Shown here: positions 38,333-47,791 of the stretch, piece after piece | Layout of the letters: each line of letters opens with the position of its first letter | Numbering within the stretch: the stretch's first letter is position 1 | Source of the DNA: Neomelitea salexigens DSM 19753 | GTDB taxonomy: Bacteria; Pseudomonadota; Gammaproteobacteria; Pseudomonadales; Spongiibacteraceae | DNA length: 64,000 bases | Direction of reading: 5' to 3' | Assembly: GCF_000422345.1 (NCBI RefSeq) | Contig: NZ_AULP01000005.1 | Coordinates: 186,001 to 250,000 of the forward strand | Program-made: the position numbers and the translations under genes | Notes under the pieces: model-generated | The model's input: the letters and a program-made list of their open reading frames with translations, nothing else | Database searches by the model: none | What the model was told of the DNA's origin: nothing

Positions 38333-39835
38333 TTAGCTTGCTGATTCGTCTTCGTCGGCAAACCAGGGGGCACGGGCAGTCATAATCAGCTCAGCAGCCC
38401 GCTCTTCAGTCATATCTTCAATATCGAGAAGATCTTCAACAGCTTGTTCAGCCAGATCTTCCATCGTCACAATGCCACGGCTGGCGAGGATGAAGGCCAA
38501 GTGTTTCTCCATGCCATCCATCGTCAACAGGTCTTCAGCCGGCTCAGCAGCATCGAGTTGTTCTTCACTTGCAATTGCCTGAGTCAGCAGCGCGTCTTTG
38601 GCTCGCGCGCGCAATTCCTGAGCAATTTCTTCGTCAAAACCTTCGATCGCCATCATCTCTTCAAGCGGAACGTAGGCCACCTCTTCAAGGGTGGTAAAGC
38701 CTTCTTCCACAAGAACCTCGGCAACATCTTCGCCAACGTCCAAGCTCTCCATGAAAGATTCGATAACCTGGCCGGATTCCTGCTCGTGCTTCTCAGCCAT
38801 CTCATCAACGCTCATTACGTTGATCGTCCAACCCGTCAGTTCACTAGCCAATCGAACATTCTGTCCGGCGCGGCCAATCGCCTGTGCCAGATTATCCTCG
38901 GCTACACCCACATCCATGGTATTGGTATCTTCATCGACGACGATCGACTCAACTTCAGCCGGTGCCATCGCGTTGATTACCAGCTGAGCCGGGTTGTCGT
39001 CCCACAGGATAATATCAACACGCTCATTGCCGAGCTCACCCGACACGGCTTGTACACGCGAACCGCGCATACCAACACATGCACCAACAGGGTCGATGCG
39101 ACCGTCGTTGGTCTTAACGGCGATCTTCGCGCGAGAACCGGGGTCACGCGCAGCAGAACGAATTTCGATCACATCTTCAGAAACTTCGGGCACTTCAATT
39201 TTAAAGAGCTCGATCAGCATTTCGGGGCACGCACGACTCAGGAACAGCTGCGGGCCACGCGCTTCAGGGCGAACATCTTGCAGAATGGCGCGTACGCGGT
39301 CATTGATGCGGAAAACTTCCCGACCCACCAATTCCTCTCGCGGCAGAAGCGCTTCGGCATTGTTACCCAGATCAACAATGATGCTGTCACGGGTGACTTT
39401 TTTAACGGTTCCGTTAATCAGCTCGCCAACACGACCTGCATACTCTTCAACGACTTGCGCGCGTTCGGCCTCGCGTACTTTTTGTACGATAACCTGTTTG
39501 GCCGTCTGCGCCGCAATACGGCCAAAGCCGACATTCTCAATTTGCTCTTCGTAAACGTCACCCGCCTTAAGGCTCGGGTCACATTCATGAGCCTCTTCGA
39601 GTGTAAACTGCGTGCCGAGCAATGCCATTTCATCATCAGGCATAACTTCCCAGCGACGGAAGGTCTCGTAATCACCAGTCACCCGATCGATTACAACACG
39701 GATATCCGAGTCTTCTTCATAGCGCTTCTTCGTCGCAGTGGCCAAAGCCTGTTCCATCGCCTCAAAGATGATGTCCTTAGACACCCCCTTCTCGTTGGAT
39801 ACTGCTTCAACTACCAGCAATATTTCTTTACTCAT
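38333..39835 (-). CDS. nusA: Transcription termination/antitermination factor NusA
   Basis: Binds RNA polymerase and nascent RNA, modulating pausing, termination and antitermination. 500 residues: N-terminal RNAP-binding domain (about 1-125), S1 (about 135-200), KH1 and KH2 (about 230-345; [15 protein letters not shown] and [15 protein letters not shown]), then two acidic helix-hairpin-helix repeats (about 365-490) as in proteobacterial NusA, with [19 protein letters not shown] in the second. ATG 39833-39835. In the rimP operon, whose leader has intrinsic terminators that NusA might itself act on. Confidence 0.97.
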   Translation of the reverse strand: MSKEILLVVEAVSNEKGVSKDIIFEAMEQALATATKKRYEEDSDIRVVIDRVTGDYETFRRWEVMPDDEMALLGTQFTLEEAHECDPSLKAGDVYEEQIENVGFGRIAAQTAKQVIVQKVREAERAQVVEEYAGRVGELINGTVKKVTRDSIIVDLGNNAEALLPREELVGREVFRINDRVRAILQDVRPEARGPQLFLSRACPEMLIELFKIEVPEVSEDVIEIRSAARDPGSRAKIAVKTNDGRIDPVGACVGMRGSRVQAVSGELGNERVDIILWDDNPAQLVINAMAPAEVESIVVDEDTNTMDVGVAEDNLAQAIGRAGQNVRLASELTGWTINVMSVDEMAEKHEQESGQVIESFMESLDVGEDVAEVLVEEGFTTLEEVAYVPLEEMMAIEGFDEEIAQELRARAKDALLTQAIASEEQLDAAEPAEDLLTMDGMEKHLAFILASRGIVTMEDLAEQAVEDLLDIEDMTEERAAELIMTARAPWFADEDESAS

Positions 39836-39879
39836 CGTCCGCCTCTATTCCGTAGCCGGCTGTTATGGTTAATTGCCCG

Positions 39880-40335
39880 TCAGAAACTCGGGACAATCTG
39901 TGCTCTATCAATTTGCTCGAACGGCAACACGTACTCGTGGCCATCGAGCTGAATAACGACTTCATCGCCCTCAATCGCGACTAAGCGACCTTGGAATTTG
40001 CGCCGCCCTTCAAAGGCGATGCGCAAGCGAATATTAATATCACTGCCAATATACTCAGCGTACTGCTCCAAGCGATACAAGGGGCGATCCATACCCGGCG
40101 AAGACACTTCAAGCGTGTACTCACCAGTAATCGGATCCTCGACATCCAAAACACCGCTCACCTGATGACTAACTTTGGCGCAATCATCAACAGAAATACC
40201 GGCCTCTGCATCAATATAAATGCGAAGCATGCTGCGCTTTGCGTGGGACTGGTATTCGACTCCCCATAACTCAAAGCCCAAGGCTTCAATACCCGGTCTT
40301 AGCAATTCTTCTAGCTTGTCGCGCTGTGCTGACAA
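39880..40335 (-). CDS. rimP: Ribosome maturation factor RimP
   Basis: Needed for 30S subunit maturation. Two small domains with CAKVSHQVSGVLDVEDPI and YTLEVSSPGMDRPLY clearly present. I place the start at TTG 40333-40335 (151 residues): its product begins LSAQRDKLEELLRPGIEALG, in register with the start of Pseudomonas RimP, and GGTGG lies nine bases upstream. The frame stays open to an ATG at 40375-40377 that has AGGAAA before it and would add 14 residues, encoded partly by a terminator-like hairpin. Either start is possible. First gene of the rimP-nusA-infB operon. Confidence 0.9.
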   Translation of the reverse strand: MSAQRDKLEELLRPGIEALGFELWGVEYQSHAKRSMLRIYIDAEAGISVDDCAKVSHQVSGVLDVEDPITGEYTLEVSSPGMDRPLYRLEQYAEYIGSDINIRLRIAFEGRRKFQGRLVAIEGDEVVIQLDGHEYVLPFEQIDRAQIVPSF

Positions 40336-40352
40336 ATTAATTACCCACCAAT

Positions 40353-40373
40353 AAAAAATGGGCCCTAGGCCCA
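40353..40373 (-). terminator. Second terminator-like hairpin in the rimP leader
   Basis: On the minus strand TGGGCC-TAG-GGCCCA (40373-40359) is followed directly by TTTTTT (40358-40353). This is a compact intrinsic-terminator shape only 18 bases before the proposed rimP TTG. If rimP starts at the upstream ATG, translating ribosomes would cover it. Confidence 0.55.
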
Positions 40374-40392
40374 CCATCGAAATTTCCTGTCG

Positions 40393-40533
40393 ATCATCGC
40401 AAACTACACCGCGACGATACGAAAAAGCCCCTGCGTAAGGGGCTTTTAAAAACTTCTATAAAAGCAGATGAGTCGCCCTACGCACCCGATGACGGAAACT
40501 CTCGCCATCACCAGAACTGACCTGCTCCAAGGA
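40393..40533 (-). ncRNA. Structured rimP-nusA leader RNA, candidate transcription attenuator
   Basis: Reads from a strong promoter at about 40533. Hairpin H1: GATGGCG/CGTCATC (40509-40488). Terminator T1: AAAAGCCCC, loop TTACGCA, GGGGCTTTT then T (40447-40422). Hairpin H3: ATCGTCGC/GCGATGAT (40418-40393). An upstream segment TGCGTAGGG (40484-40476) is complementary to CCCTTACGCA of T1's 5' arm and loop (40441-40432), nine pairs with one bulge, so it could open T1. The segment fills the gap between tRNA-Leu and rimP and contains no tRNA-fMet. rimP leader attenuators have been predicted in enterobacteria; this one would need comparison. Confidence 0.6.
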
Positions 40534-40539
40534 GGCGAA

Positions 40540-40568
40540 ATTATAGACAGTCGCCCGAACCAGGTCAA
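40540..40568 (-). promoter_or_regulatory. Near-consensus sigma70 promoter of the rimP-nusA-infB operon
   Basis: Minus strand TTGACC (40568-40563), 17-base spacer, perfect TATAAT (40545-40540). It lies after the tRNA-Leu terminator and before the structured leader, so it should drive rimP, nusA, infB, rbfA, truB and probably rpsO-pnp. Confidence 0.85.
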
Positions 40569-40625
40569 GATAAACACAGGCAAATACCCACATACGGGCG
40601 CACAGCCATGGCAACAAAGGGGCAC

Positions 40626-40657
40626 AAAAAAAGGGAGCTGCCTTGCAACTCCCTTTT
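40626..40657 (-). terminator. Intrinsic terminator after tRNA-Leu
   Basis: Minus strand AAAAGGGAGTTGC (40657-40645), loop AAG, GCAGCTCCCTTTT (40641-40629), continuing in T to 40626: a 13-bp stem with one G-U pair. It begins 8 bases past the CCA end of the tRNA and closes the secG transcription unit. Confidence 0.92.
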
Positions 40658-40664
40658 CGGTATT

Positions 40665-40750
40665 TGGTGCCGAAGGCGGGACTTGAACCCGCACGAGCTA
40701 TGCTCACTACCCCCTCAAGATAGCGTGTCTACCAATTCCACCACTTCGGC
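40665..40750 (-). tRNA. tRNA-Leu (anticodon GAG)
   Basis: 86 bases including an encoded 3' CCA. Acceptor stem GCCGAAG/CTTCGGC, a long variable arm as in class II tRNAs, T-loop GGTTCAAGTCCC, and anticodon stem CTATC/GGTAG with loop TTGAGGG, giving GAG, which reads CUC and CUU. It lies 11 bp after secG on the same strand, the usual secG-tRNA-Leu arrangement, so it is processed from that transcript. The tRNA-Met found next to it in many relatives is absent. Confidence 0.97.
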
Positions 40751-40761
40751 TTTATTACTAC

Positions 40762-41136
40762 TTACTGCCCCTGGGGCATGTCGCTGTCGCTCATCGTCGG
40801 CATGTCCGACGCAGCCGCCTCGGGGAGGTCACCCTCAGGCACAGGAGCGACTTCGCGGCTTTCCTCCAGAACAGGCACATCGATGATATCTTCATCAACG
40901 ACACTGCGCTGCTTGGCTACATAAGCCAACGACAAACTGGTTACAAAGAACAGTGTTGCCAGGATCGCTGTCGCGCGGGTCAGCACATTACCACTACCAT
41001 CGCTGCCAAACAACGTCTGCGATGCACCCGCACCAAAAGACGCTCCCATATCGGCGCCTTTACCCTGCTGAACAAGGATCAAACCGATAATGGCCAGCGC
41101 AGCCAAAACATGTACAACTAATATAATTTGTTCCAT
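40762..41136 (-). CDS. secG: Preprotein translocase subunit SecG
   Basis: Small inner-membrane subunit of SecYEG that speeds SecA-driven export. 124 residues: membrane helix 1 (about 4-24), the conserved cytoplasmic loop LVQQGKGADMGASFGAGASQ and TLFGSDGSGN, membrane helix 2 (about 52-74), then an acidic Asp/Glu/Pro/Met tail. The ATG follows the tpiA stop with no gap, so it is coupled to tpiA. Confidence 0.95.
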   Translation of the reverse strand: MEQIILVVHVLAALAIIGLILVQQGKGADMGASFGAGASQTLFGSDGSGNVLTRATAILATLFFVTSLSLAYVAKQRSVVDEDIIDVPVLEESREVAPVPEGDLPEAAASDMPTMSDSDMPQGQ

Positions 41137-41892
41137 TTACTCCGCCGCCCGACATATTGCGGAAAATTCCTGCGCACTCAACGATGCGCCACCGACCAAG
41201 CCACCATCGATATCAGCCTGGCTAAATAACTCAGCAGCATTTGCCGCTTTTACACTGCCGCCGTAAAGAATCCTCATCTCATTTGAGAGATTGACATCTT
41301 TTTCGGCAAACACGCTGCGAATAAACGCGTGTACTTGTTGCGCCTGCTCCGGGGTGGCGGTCTTACCTGTACCAATTGCCCACACCGGCTCGTAAGCCAC
41401 TATCAAGGAAACCAAGTCTGCCACTGACAGCTGATCCCACAGCGCATTAAGCTGACGCGCAACCACTTCAAGGGTTTGCCCGGCTTCGCGCTCAGACTCC
41501 GACTCCCCCACACACAGCACTGGCGTTAAGCCTACATCGAGAGCGCGCTTAACCTTTGTGACGACAAGCGCGTCACTTTCACCATAAAGCGCCCTGCGCT
41601 CAGAGTGCCCGGCAATCACATAACGACAACCGACATCGGCCAACATAGCTGCCGACACCTCCCCCGTGTATGCACCTTCACCGGCGTATTCACAGACATT
41701 TTGAGCACCAATGGCGACCGGACTTCCCTCGAGCACCTTAATCGCGTCATTGATATAAACCGAGCTTGGGAAAACGGCGATATCAACGCTTGGCTCAGAG
41801 GGCAATTCAGCTTTTAGGGCAGTCAGCAACTCACCGATAGCCGCACGATTTCCGTGCATTTTCCAATTACCTGCTACCAGTTTGCTCCGCAT
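41137..41892 (-). CDS. tpiA: Triosephosphate isomerase
   Basis: Interconverts dihydroxyacetone phosphate and glyceraldehyde 3-phosphate. 251 residues, a complete TIM barrel: N-terminal GNWKMHG (catalytic Lys), VIAGHSERR (catalytic His), VAYEPVWAIGTGK (catalytic Glu) and phosphate-binding YGGSVKAAN and GGLVGGASL. ATG at 41890-41892 after a promoter candidate just past glmM. Overexpressed neighbours secG and tRNA-Leu follow it. Confidence 0.98.
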   Translation of the reverse strand: MRSKLVAGNWKMHGNRAAIGELLTALKAELPSEPSVDIAVFPSSVYINDAIKVLEGSPVAIGAQNVCEYAGEGAYTGEVSAAMLADVGCRYVIAGHSERRALYGESDALVVTKVKRALDVGLTPVLCVGESESEREAGQTLEVVARQLNALWDQLSVADLVSLIVAYEPVWAIGTGKTATPEQAQQVHAFIRSVFAEKDVNLSNEMRILYGGSVKAANAAELFSQADIDGGLVGGASLSAQEFSAICRAAE

Positions 41893-41922
41893 AGCACTTC
41901 CCTTAGCGCAAAATGGGCGCCA

Positions 41923-41951
41923 ATCTTACATAAACTTATACACACATACAA
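41923..41951 (-). promoter_or_regulatory. Promoter candidate for tpiA-secG-tRNA-Leu
   Basis: Minus strand TTGTAT (41951-41946), 17-base spacer, TAAGAT (41928-41923), in the short gap between the glmM stop and the tpiA start. Each hexamer has two mismatches to consensus; the spacing is ideal. Confidence 0.5.
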
Positions 41952-41953
41952 CA

Positions 41954-43288
41954 TCAGCTTGCCAAGCTTTCGACGCGCTGCGCCAACTGTTCACAGAGCC
42001 GCTGCACCTGCTGTTCGTCATGCCCTTCCACCATGACGCGAATCAACGGCTCGGTACCCGAGGCACGCAGCAATACCCGCCCTCGATCACCCAGCTCCGC
42101 TTCCACATCGGCAACAGCCGCCTGCAGCGCGGCGTCACCCAGGTCGAAGGCGCCTGCTGTACGAACGTTTATCATCACTTGCGGCAACATCTGCAGCGGC
42201 GCGCGCAAGCTGGATAGCGAAGCGGACTGCGTCTGCATGGCTTTAAGCACTTGCAGCGCAGCCACTACGCCGTCGCCAGTGGTACTGACATCCGAGCAAA
42301 TGATATGCCCCGAATTTTCACCACCCAGCGAGAAGCCTCGCTCATTCATCAAGGCCTTCACGTAGCGATCGCCGACTTTGGCGCGCGCAAAGGGAATACC
42401 AAGCTCGCCAAGCGCGAGCTCCAATCCCAAGTTGGACATAAGCGTACCCGCCACACCATCGCAGTGACCCGCGCGGCGGTGTTGATCAGCGGCAATGATG
42501 TACAGCAATTCATCGCCATCGACCAGTTCGCCATTGCTGTCGACAAACAATACACGATCACCATCGCCATCAAAGGCAATACCCAAGTCGGCTTTCTCTG
42601 CCACCACGCGCTCACACAGTGCCTTAGGGTCGGTCGAGCCATAACCGGCGTTGATATTTACGCCATCCGGCTCCGCACCAATAACAACGAGCTCGGCCCC
42701 CAGCTCGGCAAACACCGCTGGCGCCACATGGTAGGTCGCGCCGTGGGCGCAATCCAACACCAGTTTAAGGCCACTCAGGGAAAGGTCGGAACCGACTGTC
42801 GATTTGCAGTATTCAATATAGCGGCCCGCTGCATCATCGATGCGCTTGACCTTGCCCAGCCCCGAGGAGTCGACGGTGGTCATCGGCAGGTCCATCGCCG
42901 CTTCGATTGCACTCTCAAGCGCATCAGGCAACTTACTGCCCTCAGCCGAAAAGAACTTGATACCGTTGTCGTAATACGGATTATGGCTGGCACTAATAAC
43001 AATCCCTGCGCGCCCCTTAAAGGTACGGGTCAGATAGGCAATCGCCGGCGTCGGCATTGGCCCAAGCAAACGCACATCTACGCCCGCCGCCACCAAGCCC
43101 GCTTCCAGCGCCGACTCAAACATATACCCCGAAATCCGCGTGTCCTTGCCGATTAACACTCGGCTGCGGCCTTCTTTTGCAAACACCTGACCAACCGCCC
43201 AGCCCAGCTTCAAAACAAATTCGGGAGTGATGGGAAACTCCCCCACCCGGCCGCGCACACCATCAGTGCCGAAATACTTTCTTGTCAT
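41954..43288 (-). CDS. glmM: Phosphoglucosamine mutase
   Basis: Converts glucosamine 6-phosphate to glucosamine 1-phosphate for UDP-GlcNAc, hence murein and LPS. 444 residues. The phosphoserine catalytic loop is [13 protein letters not shown] (Ser about 101), the metal loop DGDGDRVLF, the sugar loop GGENSGHI, and the phosphate-binding C-terminal domain [16 protein letters not shown]-terminus [14 protein letters not shown] is typical. 2 bp after folP: the ftsH-folP-glmM order is conserved. Confidence 0.98.
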   Translation of the reverse strand: MTRKYFGTDGVRGRVGEFPITPEFVLKLGWAVGQVFAKEGRSRVLIGKDTRISGYMFESALEAGLVAAGVDVRLLGPMPTPAIAYLTRTFKGRAGIVISASHNPYYDNGIKFFSAEGSKLPDALESAIEAAMDLPMTTVDSSGLGKVKRIDDAAGRYIEYCKSTVGSDLSLSGLKLVLDCAHGATYHVAPAVFAELGAELVVIGAEPDGVNINAGYGSTDPKALCERVVAEKADLGIAFDGDGDRVLFVDSNGELVDGDELLYIIAADQHRRAGHCDGVAGTLMSNLGLELALGELGIPFARAKVGDRYVKALMNERGFSLGGENSGHIICSDVSTTGDGVVAALQVLKAMQTQSASLSSLRAPLQMLPQVMINVRTAGAFDLGDAALQAAVADVEAELGDRGRVLLRASGTEPLIRVMVEGHDEQQVQRLCEQLAQRVESLAS

Positions 43289-43290
43289 TG

Positions 43291-44160
43291 TCAGAATCCT
43301 TTTAGCGCTGCGGCGACGGCTAAGGCATCGGCCGTTTCAGCGATATCGTGGGCACGAATGATAGCCGCGCCGCGCTCGGCAGCGAGAGCAGCCAGGGTAA
43401 TACTACCGGGCATACGATCAGCAACCTCCCGTCCGGTAATATCGCCCACCATAGACTTGCGCGACACTCCCACCAACACCGGATAACCCCAAGCGCACAA
43501 TTCTGGCAGGCGGCGGAACAAGGCCAGGTTGTGGGCTAGCGTCTTACCAAAGCCAAAACCGGGGTCCAGCAACAGGCGCCCCGCCGGTATTCCTGCGTCG
43601 GCGCAGGCAGCCACGCGTTCGCGCAAGAAGGCCTCCACCTCAATGACGACGTCCTCGTAATGCGGTTGGCGCTGCATATCACCCGGTTCGCCGCGCATAT
43701 GCATCAAACAAACCGGCAGGCCGGAGTCGGCAGCCGCCGCCAGCGCACCTTCGCGGCGCAAAGCCCGCACATCGTTGATCAATCCCGCCCCTGCCGAGGC
43801 CGACTCAGCCATCACAGAAGCCGTACTGGTATCCACCGAAATCACCACATCAAATCGCTGCGCAACCGCTTCTACTGCGGGCAGCACCCGCGCCATCTCC
43901 TCAGCTTCTGAGATCGGCGCCGCTCCGGGGCGCGTTGATTCACCACCAATATCAATCATGCTGGCACCAGCGCGCAGCGCCGCATCGACCTGGTTCAGCA
44001 AGGTATCGAGGTGCAAACCGCCATCACGGAAATAGCGCCCACCATCGGAGAACGAGTCGGGAGTGACATTGATTACCGCCATTAACTGCGGTTTCGAGAG
44101 GTCTAAAACGCGATCGCCACAGCTCAGCTGTGGCGATTCGGGAATCTTCGATAAAGCCAT
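43291..44160 (-). CDS. folP: Dihydropteroate synthase
   Basis: Condenses para-aminobenzoate with dihydropterin pyrophosphate in folate synthesis; the sulfonamide target. 289 residues, TIM barrel with [54 protein letters not shown] and GVSRKSMVG. No sign of the insertions seen in sulfonamide-resistant forms. 5 bp after ftsH. Confidence 0.97.
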   Translation of the reverse strand: MALSKIPESPQLSCGDRVLDLSKPQLMAVINVTPDSFSDGGRYFRDGGLHLDTLLNQVDAALRAGASMIDIGGESTRPGAAPISEAEEMARVLPAVEAVAQRFDVVISVDTSTASVMAESASAGAGLINDVRALRREGALAAAADSGLPVCLMHMRGEPGDMQRQPHYEDVVIEVEAFLRERVAACADAGIPAGRLLLDPGFGFGKTLAHNLALFRRLPELCAWGYPVLVGVSRKSMVGDITGREVADRMPGSITLAALAAERGAAIIRAHDIAETADALAVAAALKGF

Positions 44161-44165
44161 CGGGA

Positions 44166-46127
44166 TCAGTGATCGCTTACCGAATCAACAAAGGGGTCTT
44201 CGGGGCCGCGCTTGCGTGGCTGCTCGGCGTCGTCTTCCGCTTCGTCATCCACTACCGGGCGCTGCTGGCCGCCGCGACGATTTTGGTCGTCGTCCCAGCC
44301 CGCTGGGCTGCGTGGCTTGCGCCCCGCCATGATGTCGTCGATTTGCTTGGCATCGATGGTTTCATACATCATCAATGCTTCAGCCATCATATCCAGCTTG
44401 CTGCGATTTTCTTCCAAAATGCCCTGCGCCTTGGCATAGCACTCATCGATGATGCGTCGTACTTCCTCATCGATCTGTCTGGCTGTCTCGCCGGATACAC
44501 CCTTGCCAGGCTGAGCGGCAGAGCGCCCCAGGAAGACTTCTTCGTCAGCATCGTCGTACATAAGTGGGCCCATTTTTTCTGACAGCCCCCACTTCGTTAC
44601 CATTTTGCGCGCGATGTCGGTGGCGCGCTGAATATCGTTCGACGCCCCGGTAGTGACGCCGTCGGCACCGAGCGTCATCTCCTCAGCGATACGACCGCCA
44701 AACAGCGAGCATATCTGGCTGATAATATGGCGACGACTCAGGCTGTAACGATCTTCCTCTGGCAAGAACATGGTCACACCCAGGGCGCGTCCACGCGGAA
44801 TAATACTCACCTTGTAAACGGGATCGTGCTCAGGCACAACGCGACCAACAATGGCATGCCCAGCCTCGTGGTAGGCGGTATTGAGCTTCTCTTTCTCCGA
44901 CATCACCATCGATTTGCGCTCGGCGCCCATCATGATCTTGTCTTTGGCCAGGTCGAACTGCTCCATCGTCACCAGGCGCGAATTTGCCCGCGCGGCAAAC
45001 AGCGCCGCCTCGTTTGCCAAGTTCGCCAGATCAGCCCCCGAGAAACCCGGGGTACCGCGAGCGATAACGGCGGCATCCACATCGTCACCGACCGGCAATT
45101 TGCGCATATGTACTTTCAGAATTTGTTCGCGCCCGCGAATATCGGGCAAGCCAACCACCACCTGGCGGTCAAAACGCCCGGGGCGCAGCAGGGCCGGGTC
45201 AAGCACATCGGGGCGGTTCGTCGCGGCAATAACAATAACGCCGTCATTAACCTCAAAACCATCCATCTCAACCAGCAGCTGGTTCAGAGTCTGCTCACGC
45301 TCATCGTGACCACCACCCATACCAGCGCCACGGTGGCGACCGACGGCATCGATCTCATCGATAAAGATAATGCAGGGCGCTTGTTTTTTGGCCTGCTCAA
45401 ACATGTCCCGCACACGCGAGGCACCCACACCGACGAACATCTCGACAAAGTCTGAACCGGAAATCGAGAAGAAGGGGACTTTTGCCTCACCAGCAATCGC
45501 CTTGGCAAGCAGAGTTTTACCCGTTCCCGGGGGGCCCACCATCAATACGCCGCGAGGGATACGGCCGCCCAAACGCTGGAATTTTCCGGGGTCGCGCAGG
45601 AACTCAACCAGTTCCTGTACGTCTTCTTTCGCCTCATCGACACCGGCAACGTCAGCAAAAGTGGTTTTAATCTGATCTTCACTCAGCAGTCTGGCCTTAC
45701 TTTTGCCAAACGCCATCGGGCCGCCTTTGCCGCCACCCGCACCGCCCTGCATCTGGCGCATGAAGAACATAAAAATCGCGAGAATAATTAAAATCGGGAA
45801 GCTGGCAACCAGCAACTGCGTCCACAGGCTTTGCTGCTCAGGCTTGCGCCCTTCTACAACAACATTGTGTTCCAGTAGGTCGTCGATCAGCTTAGGATCA
45901 TCAAGCAAGGGGCGGACGGTTTCGAACCGGCTATTATCGTTACGCTGGCCGCTAATGACCAAGCCGTCGATCACCACCTTTTGCACACGCTCGTTTTGCA
46001 CCTCAGTAATAAACTGGGAGTAATTGAGCTGCTCAGTAGGCGATTGCACGCTGAAGTTATTAAATACTGTCAGCAACACTGCGGCGATAACCAGCCACAA
46101 TAATAAATTTTTAGCCATGTCGTTCAA
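44166..46127 (-). CDS. ftsH: ATP-dependent zinc metalloprotease FtsH
   Basis: Membrane-anchored AAA+ protease that degrades unfolded membrane proteins, LpxC and sigma32. 653 residues from TTG 46125-46127, giving (M)[11 protein letters not shown], the same N-terminus as E. coli FtsH; GAGG lies eight bases before this TTG, which is better spaced than for the inner ATG 46118. Two membrane segments (about 5-25 and 105-125), Walker A GPPGTGKT, Walker [12 protein letters not shown] region RPGRFDR, zinc site HEAGH. Follows rlmE, as in the E. coli heat-shock pair, though I found no clear sigma32 site there. hflK at the left edge encodes its regulator. Confidence 0.97.
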   Translation of the reverse strand: MNDMAKNLLLWLVIAAVLLTVFNNFSVQSPTEQLNYSQFITEVQNERVQKVVIDGLVISGQRNDNSRFETVRPLLDDPKLIDDLLEHNVVVEGRKPEQQSLWTQLLVASFPILIILAIFMFFMRQMQGGAGGGKGGPMAFGKSKARLLSEDQIKTTFADVAGVDEAKEDVQELVEFLRDPGKFQRLGGRIPRGVLMVGPPGTGKTLLAKAIAGEAKVPFFSISGSDFVEMFVGVGASRVRDMFEQAKKQAPCIIFIDEIDAVGRHRGAGMGGGHDEREQTLNQLLVEMDGFEVNDGVIVIAATNRPDVLDPALLRPGRFDRQVVVGLPDIRGREQILKVHMRKLPVGDDVDAAVIARGTPGFSGADLANLANEAALFAARANSRLVTMEQFDLAKDKIMMGAERKSMVMSEKEKLNTAYHEAGHAIVGRVVPEHDPVYKVSIIPRGRALGVTMFLPEEDRYSLSRRHIISQICSLFGGRIAEEMTLGADGVTTGASNDIQRATDIARKMVTKWGLSEKMGPLMYDDADEEVFLGRSAAQPGKGVSGETARQIDEEVRRIIDECYAKAQGILEENRSKLDMMAEALMMYETIDAKQIDDIMAGRKPRSPAGWDDDQNRRGGQQRPVVDDEAEDDAEQPRKRGPEDPFVDSVSDH

Positions 46128-46241
46128 AAACCGATCCTCATATCGCTCGCTGCGCAATGCCAGTTGGTCAGGCGCACAGTCCTAGACCCCACTCTACTAC
46201 AGAAATTCCACGCTCTCTACGAACAAATGGCCGCAGTACCA

Positions 46242-46865
46242 TCAGGTCTTGAGACCACGCCCCAGCAAGTAAACTTCACGAGAGCGCGGCCGCGATGCCG
46301 CGGGCTTGCGCGTTATCACCTTGTCAAAACGGCTGCGCATGTCTCGAAAATACGCCTCGAAACCTTCTCCCTGGAATATCTTTGTTACGAAGTCCCCTCC
46401 GGGGCGGAGCACATGAGCGGCCATATCAAGGGCCAACTCACATAAATACATAGAGCGGGGCTGGTCTACGTCCTTCACTCCACTCATATTGGGGGCCATA
46501 TCGGAAATTACAAGGTCAGCCCGCTGGTCGCCCAGCGCGGCAAGCAGCTCGTTGAACACCGACTCTTCGGTAAAATCACCCTGAATAAACTCAACGCCAG
46601 CCAGTGTATCCATCGGCAGAATGTCTGAGGCCAACACGCGCCCTCGGTCGCCCACGAGCTCTGCCGCAACCTGGGACCACCCACCCGGCGCGCAACCCAG
46701 ATCAACAACACACATCCCAGGCTTTATTAGGCGGTCTTTTTCTTGAATTTCCAGTAACTTATAACAGGCGCGCGAGCGATAGCCCTCCTTCTGGGAGCGC
46801 TTCACGTAGTGGTCATCAAAGTGCTCTTTAAGCCACGCACCACTAGAAGAAGATCGTTTTGCCAC
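46242..46865 (-). CDS. rlmE: 23S rRNA (uridine-2'-O-)-methyltransferase RlmE (FtsJ/RrmJ)
   Basis: SAM-dependent methyltransferase acting on U2552 in the peptidyl-transferase A loop of the 50S subunit. 207 residues from GTG 46863-46865 (product [16 protein letters not shown]), with an AAGGGA site upstream; the longer open frame lacks family support. SAM-binding [15 protein letters not shown] and catalytic K-D-K-E tetrad residues in the [28 protein letters not shown] and SREVYLL segments. Divergent from yhbY, as in E. coli. Confidence 0.95.
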   Translation of the reverse strand: MAKRSSSSGAWLKEHFDDHYVKRSQKEGYRSRACYKLLEIQEKDRLIKPGMCVVDLGCAPGGWSQVAAELVGDRGRVLASDILPMDTLAGVEFIQGDFTEESVFNELLAALGDQRADLVISDMAPNMSGVKDVDQPRSMYLCELALDMAAHVLRPGGDFVTKIFQGEGFEAYFRDMRSRFDKVITRKPAASRPRSREVYLLGRGLKT

Positions 46866-46977
46866 CGCATTTCCCTTTTTTGTAAGTAAACGGGCCAAGC
46901 CCCAAAACGGGCGTATCGCTAACAGTATACCTTTCCCGTACAATAACGCTCCCGTAAACCAACACAGCTAGATACCT

Positions 46978-47286
46978 ATGGAATCACTCACCGCCAGCGA
47001 CAAAAAACATCTGCGCAGCATTGGCCACAAACTCAACCCTGTTGTGATGATTGGCGACCGAGGCTTGAGTGAAGGTGTGGAGCAGGAACTGGAGCGGGCC
47101 CTGGAGGACCACGAACTGATCAAGGTCAAAGTCAATGTTGCCGACCCAGGCGAGCGGCGCGAATTGATCGACCAACTGTGCAAGGGGAGCCGCGCACAGC
47201 TGGTACAGGCTATCGGCAAAATAGCGCTGGTATACCGCGCTGCGAAAAAACCCAACCCTCGCCTGTCAAACTTGCTGCGCGCCTAA
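46978..47286 (+). CDS. yhbY: CRS1/YhbY-domain ribosome-associated RNA-binding protein
   Basis: Small IF3-C-like RNA-binding protein that associates with pre-50S particles. 102 residues; the domain signature is GHKLNPVVMIGDRGLSEGV and the C-terminal QAIGKIALVYRAAK. ATG at 46978. Divergent from rlmE with 112 bp between; convergent with greA. Confidence 0.93.
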   Translation: MESLTASDKKHLRSIGHKLNPVVMIGDRGLSEGVEQELERALEDHELIKVKVNVADPGERRELIDQLCKGSRAQLVQAIGKIALVYRAAKKPNPRLSNLLRA

Positions 47287-47296
47287 ATCGGCGCGC
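47277..47296. other. GC hairpin at the yhbY/greA convergent junction
   Basis: GCGCGCC (47277-47283) and GGCGCGC (47290-47296), 7-bp perfect stem with a 6-base loop, spanning the yhbY stop codon. No T-run on either strand. Confidence 0.45.
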
Positions 47297-47305
47297 TGTA
47301 AGGCG

Positions 47306-47791
47306 CTATTCCGCGAGGTGCTGCACCTGGTCGATTTCATATTCGATGTCACCACCGGGCGCAGCAACGACCGCCACATCACCCTCTTCCTTACCGATCA
47401 AGGCGCGCGCAATCGGCGACGTGACAGAGATCTTACCCGCCTTCACGTCGGCCTCATCTTCACCAACAATGCGGTAAGTTACCTCTTCGTCGGTATCGCA
47501 ATTGATCAACGACACGGTGGTGCCAAAAATCACCTTACCGGTACAGGGAATTGTGGTGATATCAATCACCCGCACATTGGATAGCTTGCCTTCAATCTCC
47601 TGAATACGACCTTCGCAGAAACCCTGCTGCTCACGCGCAGCATGGTATTCGGCATTTTCTTTCAAGTCGCCGTGCTCACGGGCCTCGGCAATCGCCTGAG
47701 TAATGCGAGGGCGATCAATCGTTTTCAGGCGCTTGAGCTCATCGCGCAACGCCTGCTCACCGGCTACCGTCATCGGGGTTTGCTGACTCAT
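47306..47791 (-). CDS. greA: Transcription elongation factor GreA
   Basis: Enters the RNA polymerase secondary channel and triggers cleavage of backtracked RNA. 161 residues: N-terminal coiled coil (about 1-78) with the acidic tip around [20 protein letters not shown] (Asp and Glu for metal), and the C-terminal FKBP-like domain. Last gene of carA-carB-greA; its ATG overlaps the carB stop region on the same strand in a 4-bp ATGA, the last four bases being shared. Confidence 0.96.
   Translation of the reverse strand: MSQQTPMTVAGEQALRDELKRLKTIDRPRITQAIAEAREHGDLKENAEYHAAREQQGFCEGRIQEIEGKLSNVRVIDITTIPCTGKVIFGTTVSLINCDTDEEVTYRIVGEDEADVKAGKISVTSPIARALIGKEEGDVAVVAAPGGDIEYEIDQVQHLAE

Noticed and set aside
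38444-39952. A 502-codon open frame antisense to nusA and the rimP end.
   Set aside because: Shadow of nusA; no recognisable protein features, and nusA has every expected domain.
40378-40624. A second tRNA (tRNA-fMet) upstream of rimP, as in many gammaproteobacteria.
   Set aside because: Searched by eye for the acceptor and T-arm; none folds. The space holds a promoter and leader RNA instead.
40446-40694. Minus-strand frames running out of tRNA-Leu (82-83 codons, starting with the tRNA T-arm sequence).
   Set aside because: Typical artefact of translating a tRNA and its terminator; the same bases are explained by tRNA, terminator, promoter and leader.
46866-46977. Sigma32 promoter for rlmE-ftsH.
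   Set aside because: TATACT is present but no CTTGAAA/CCCCAT pair or a well-spaced -35 could be found.
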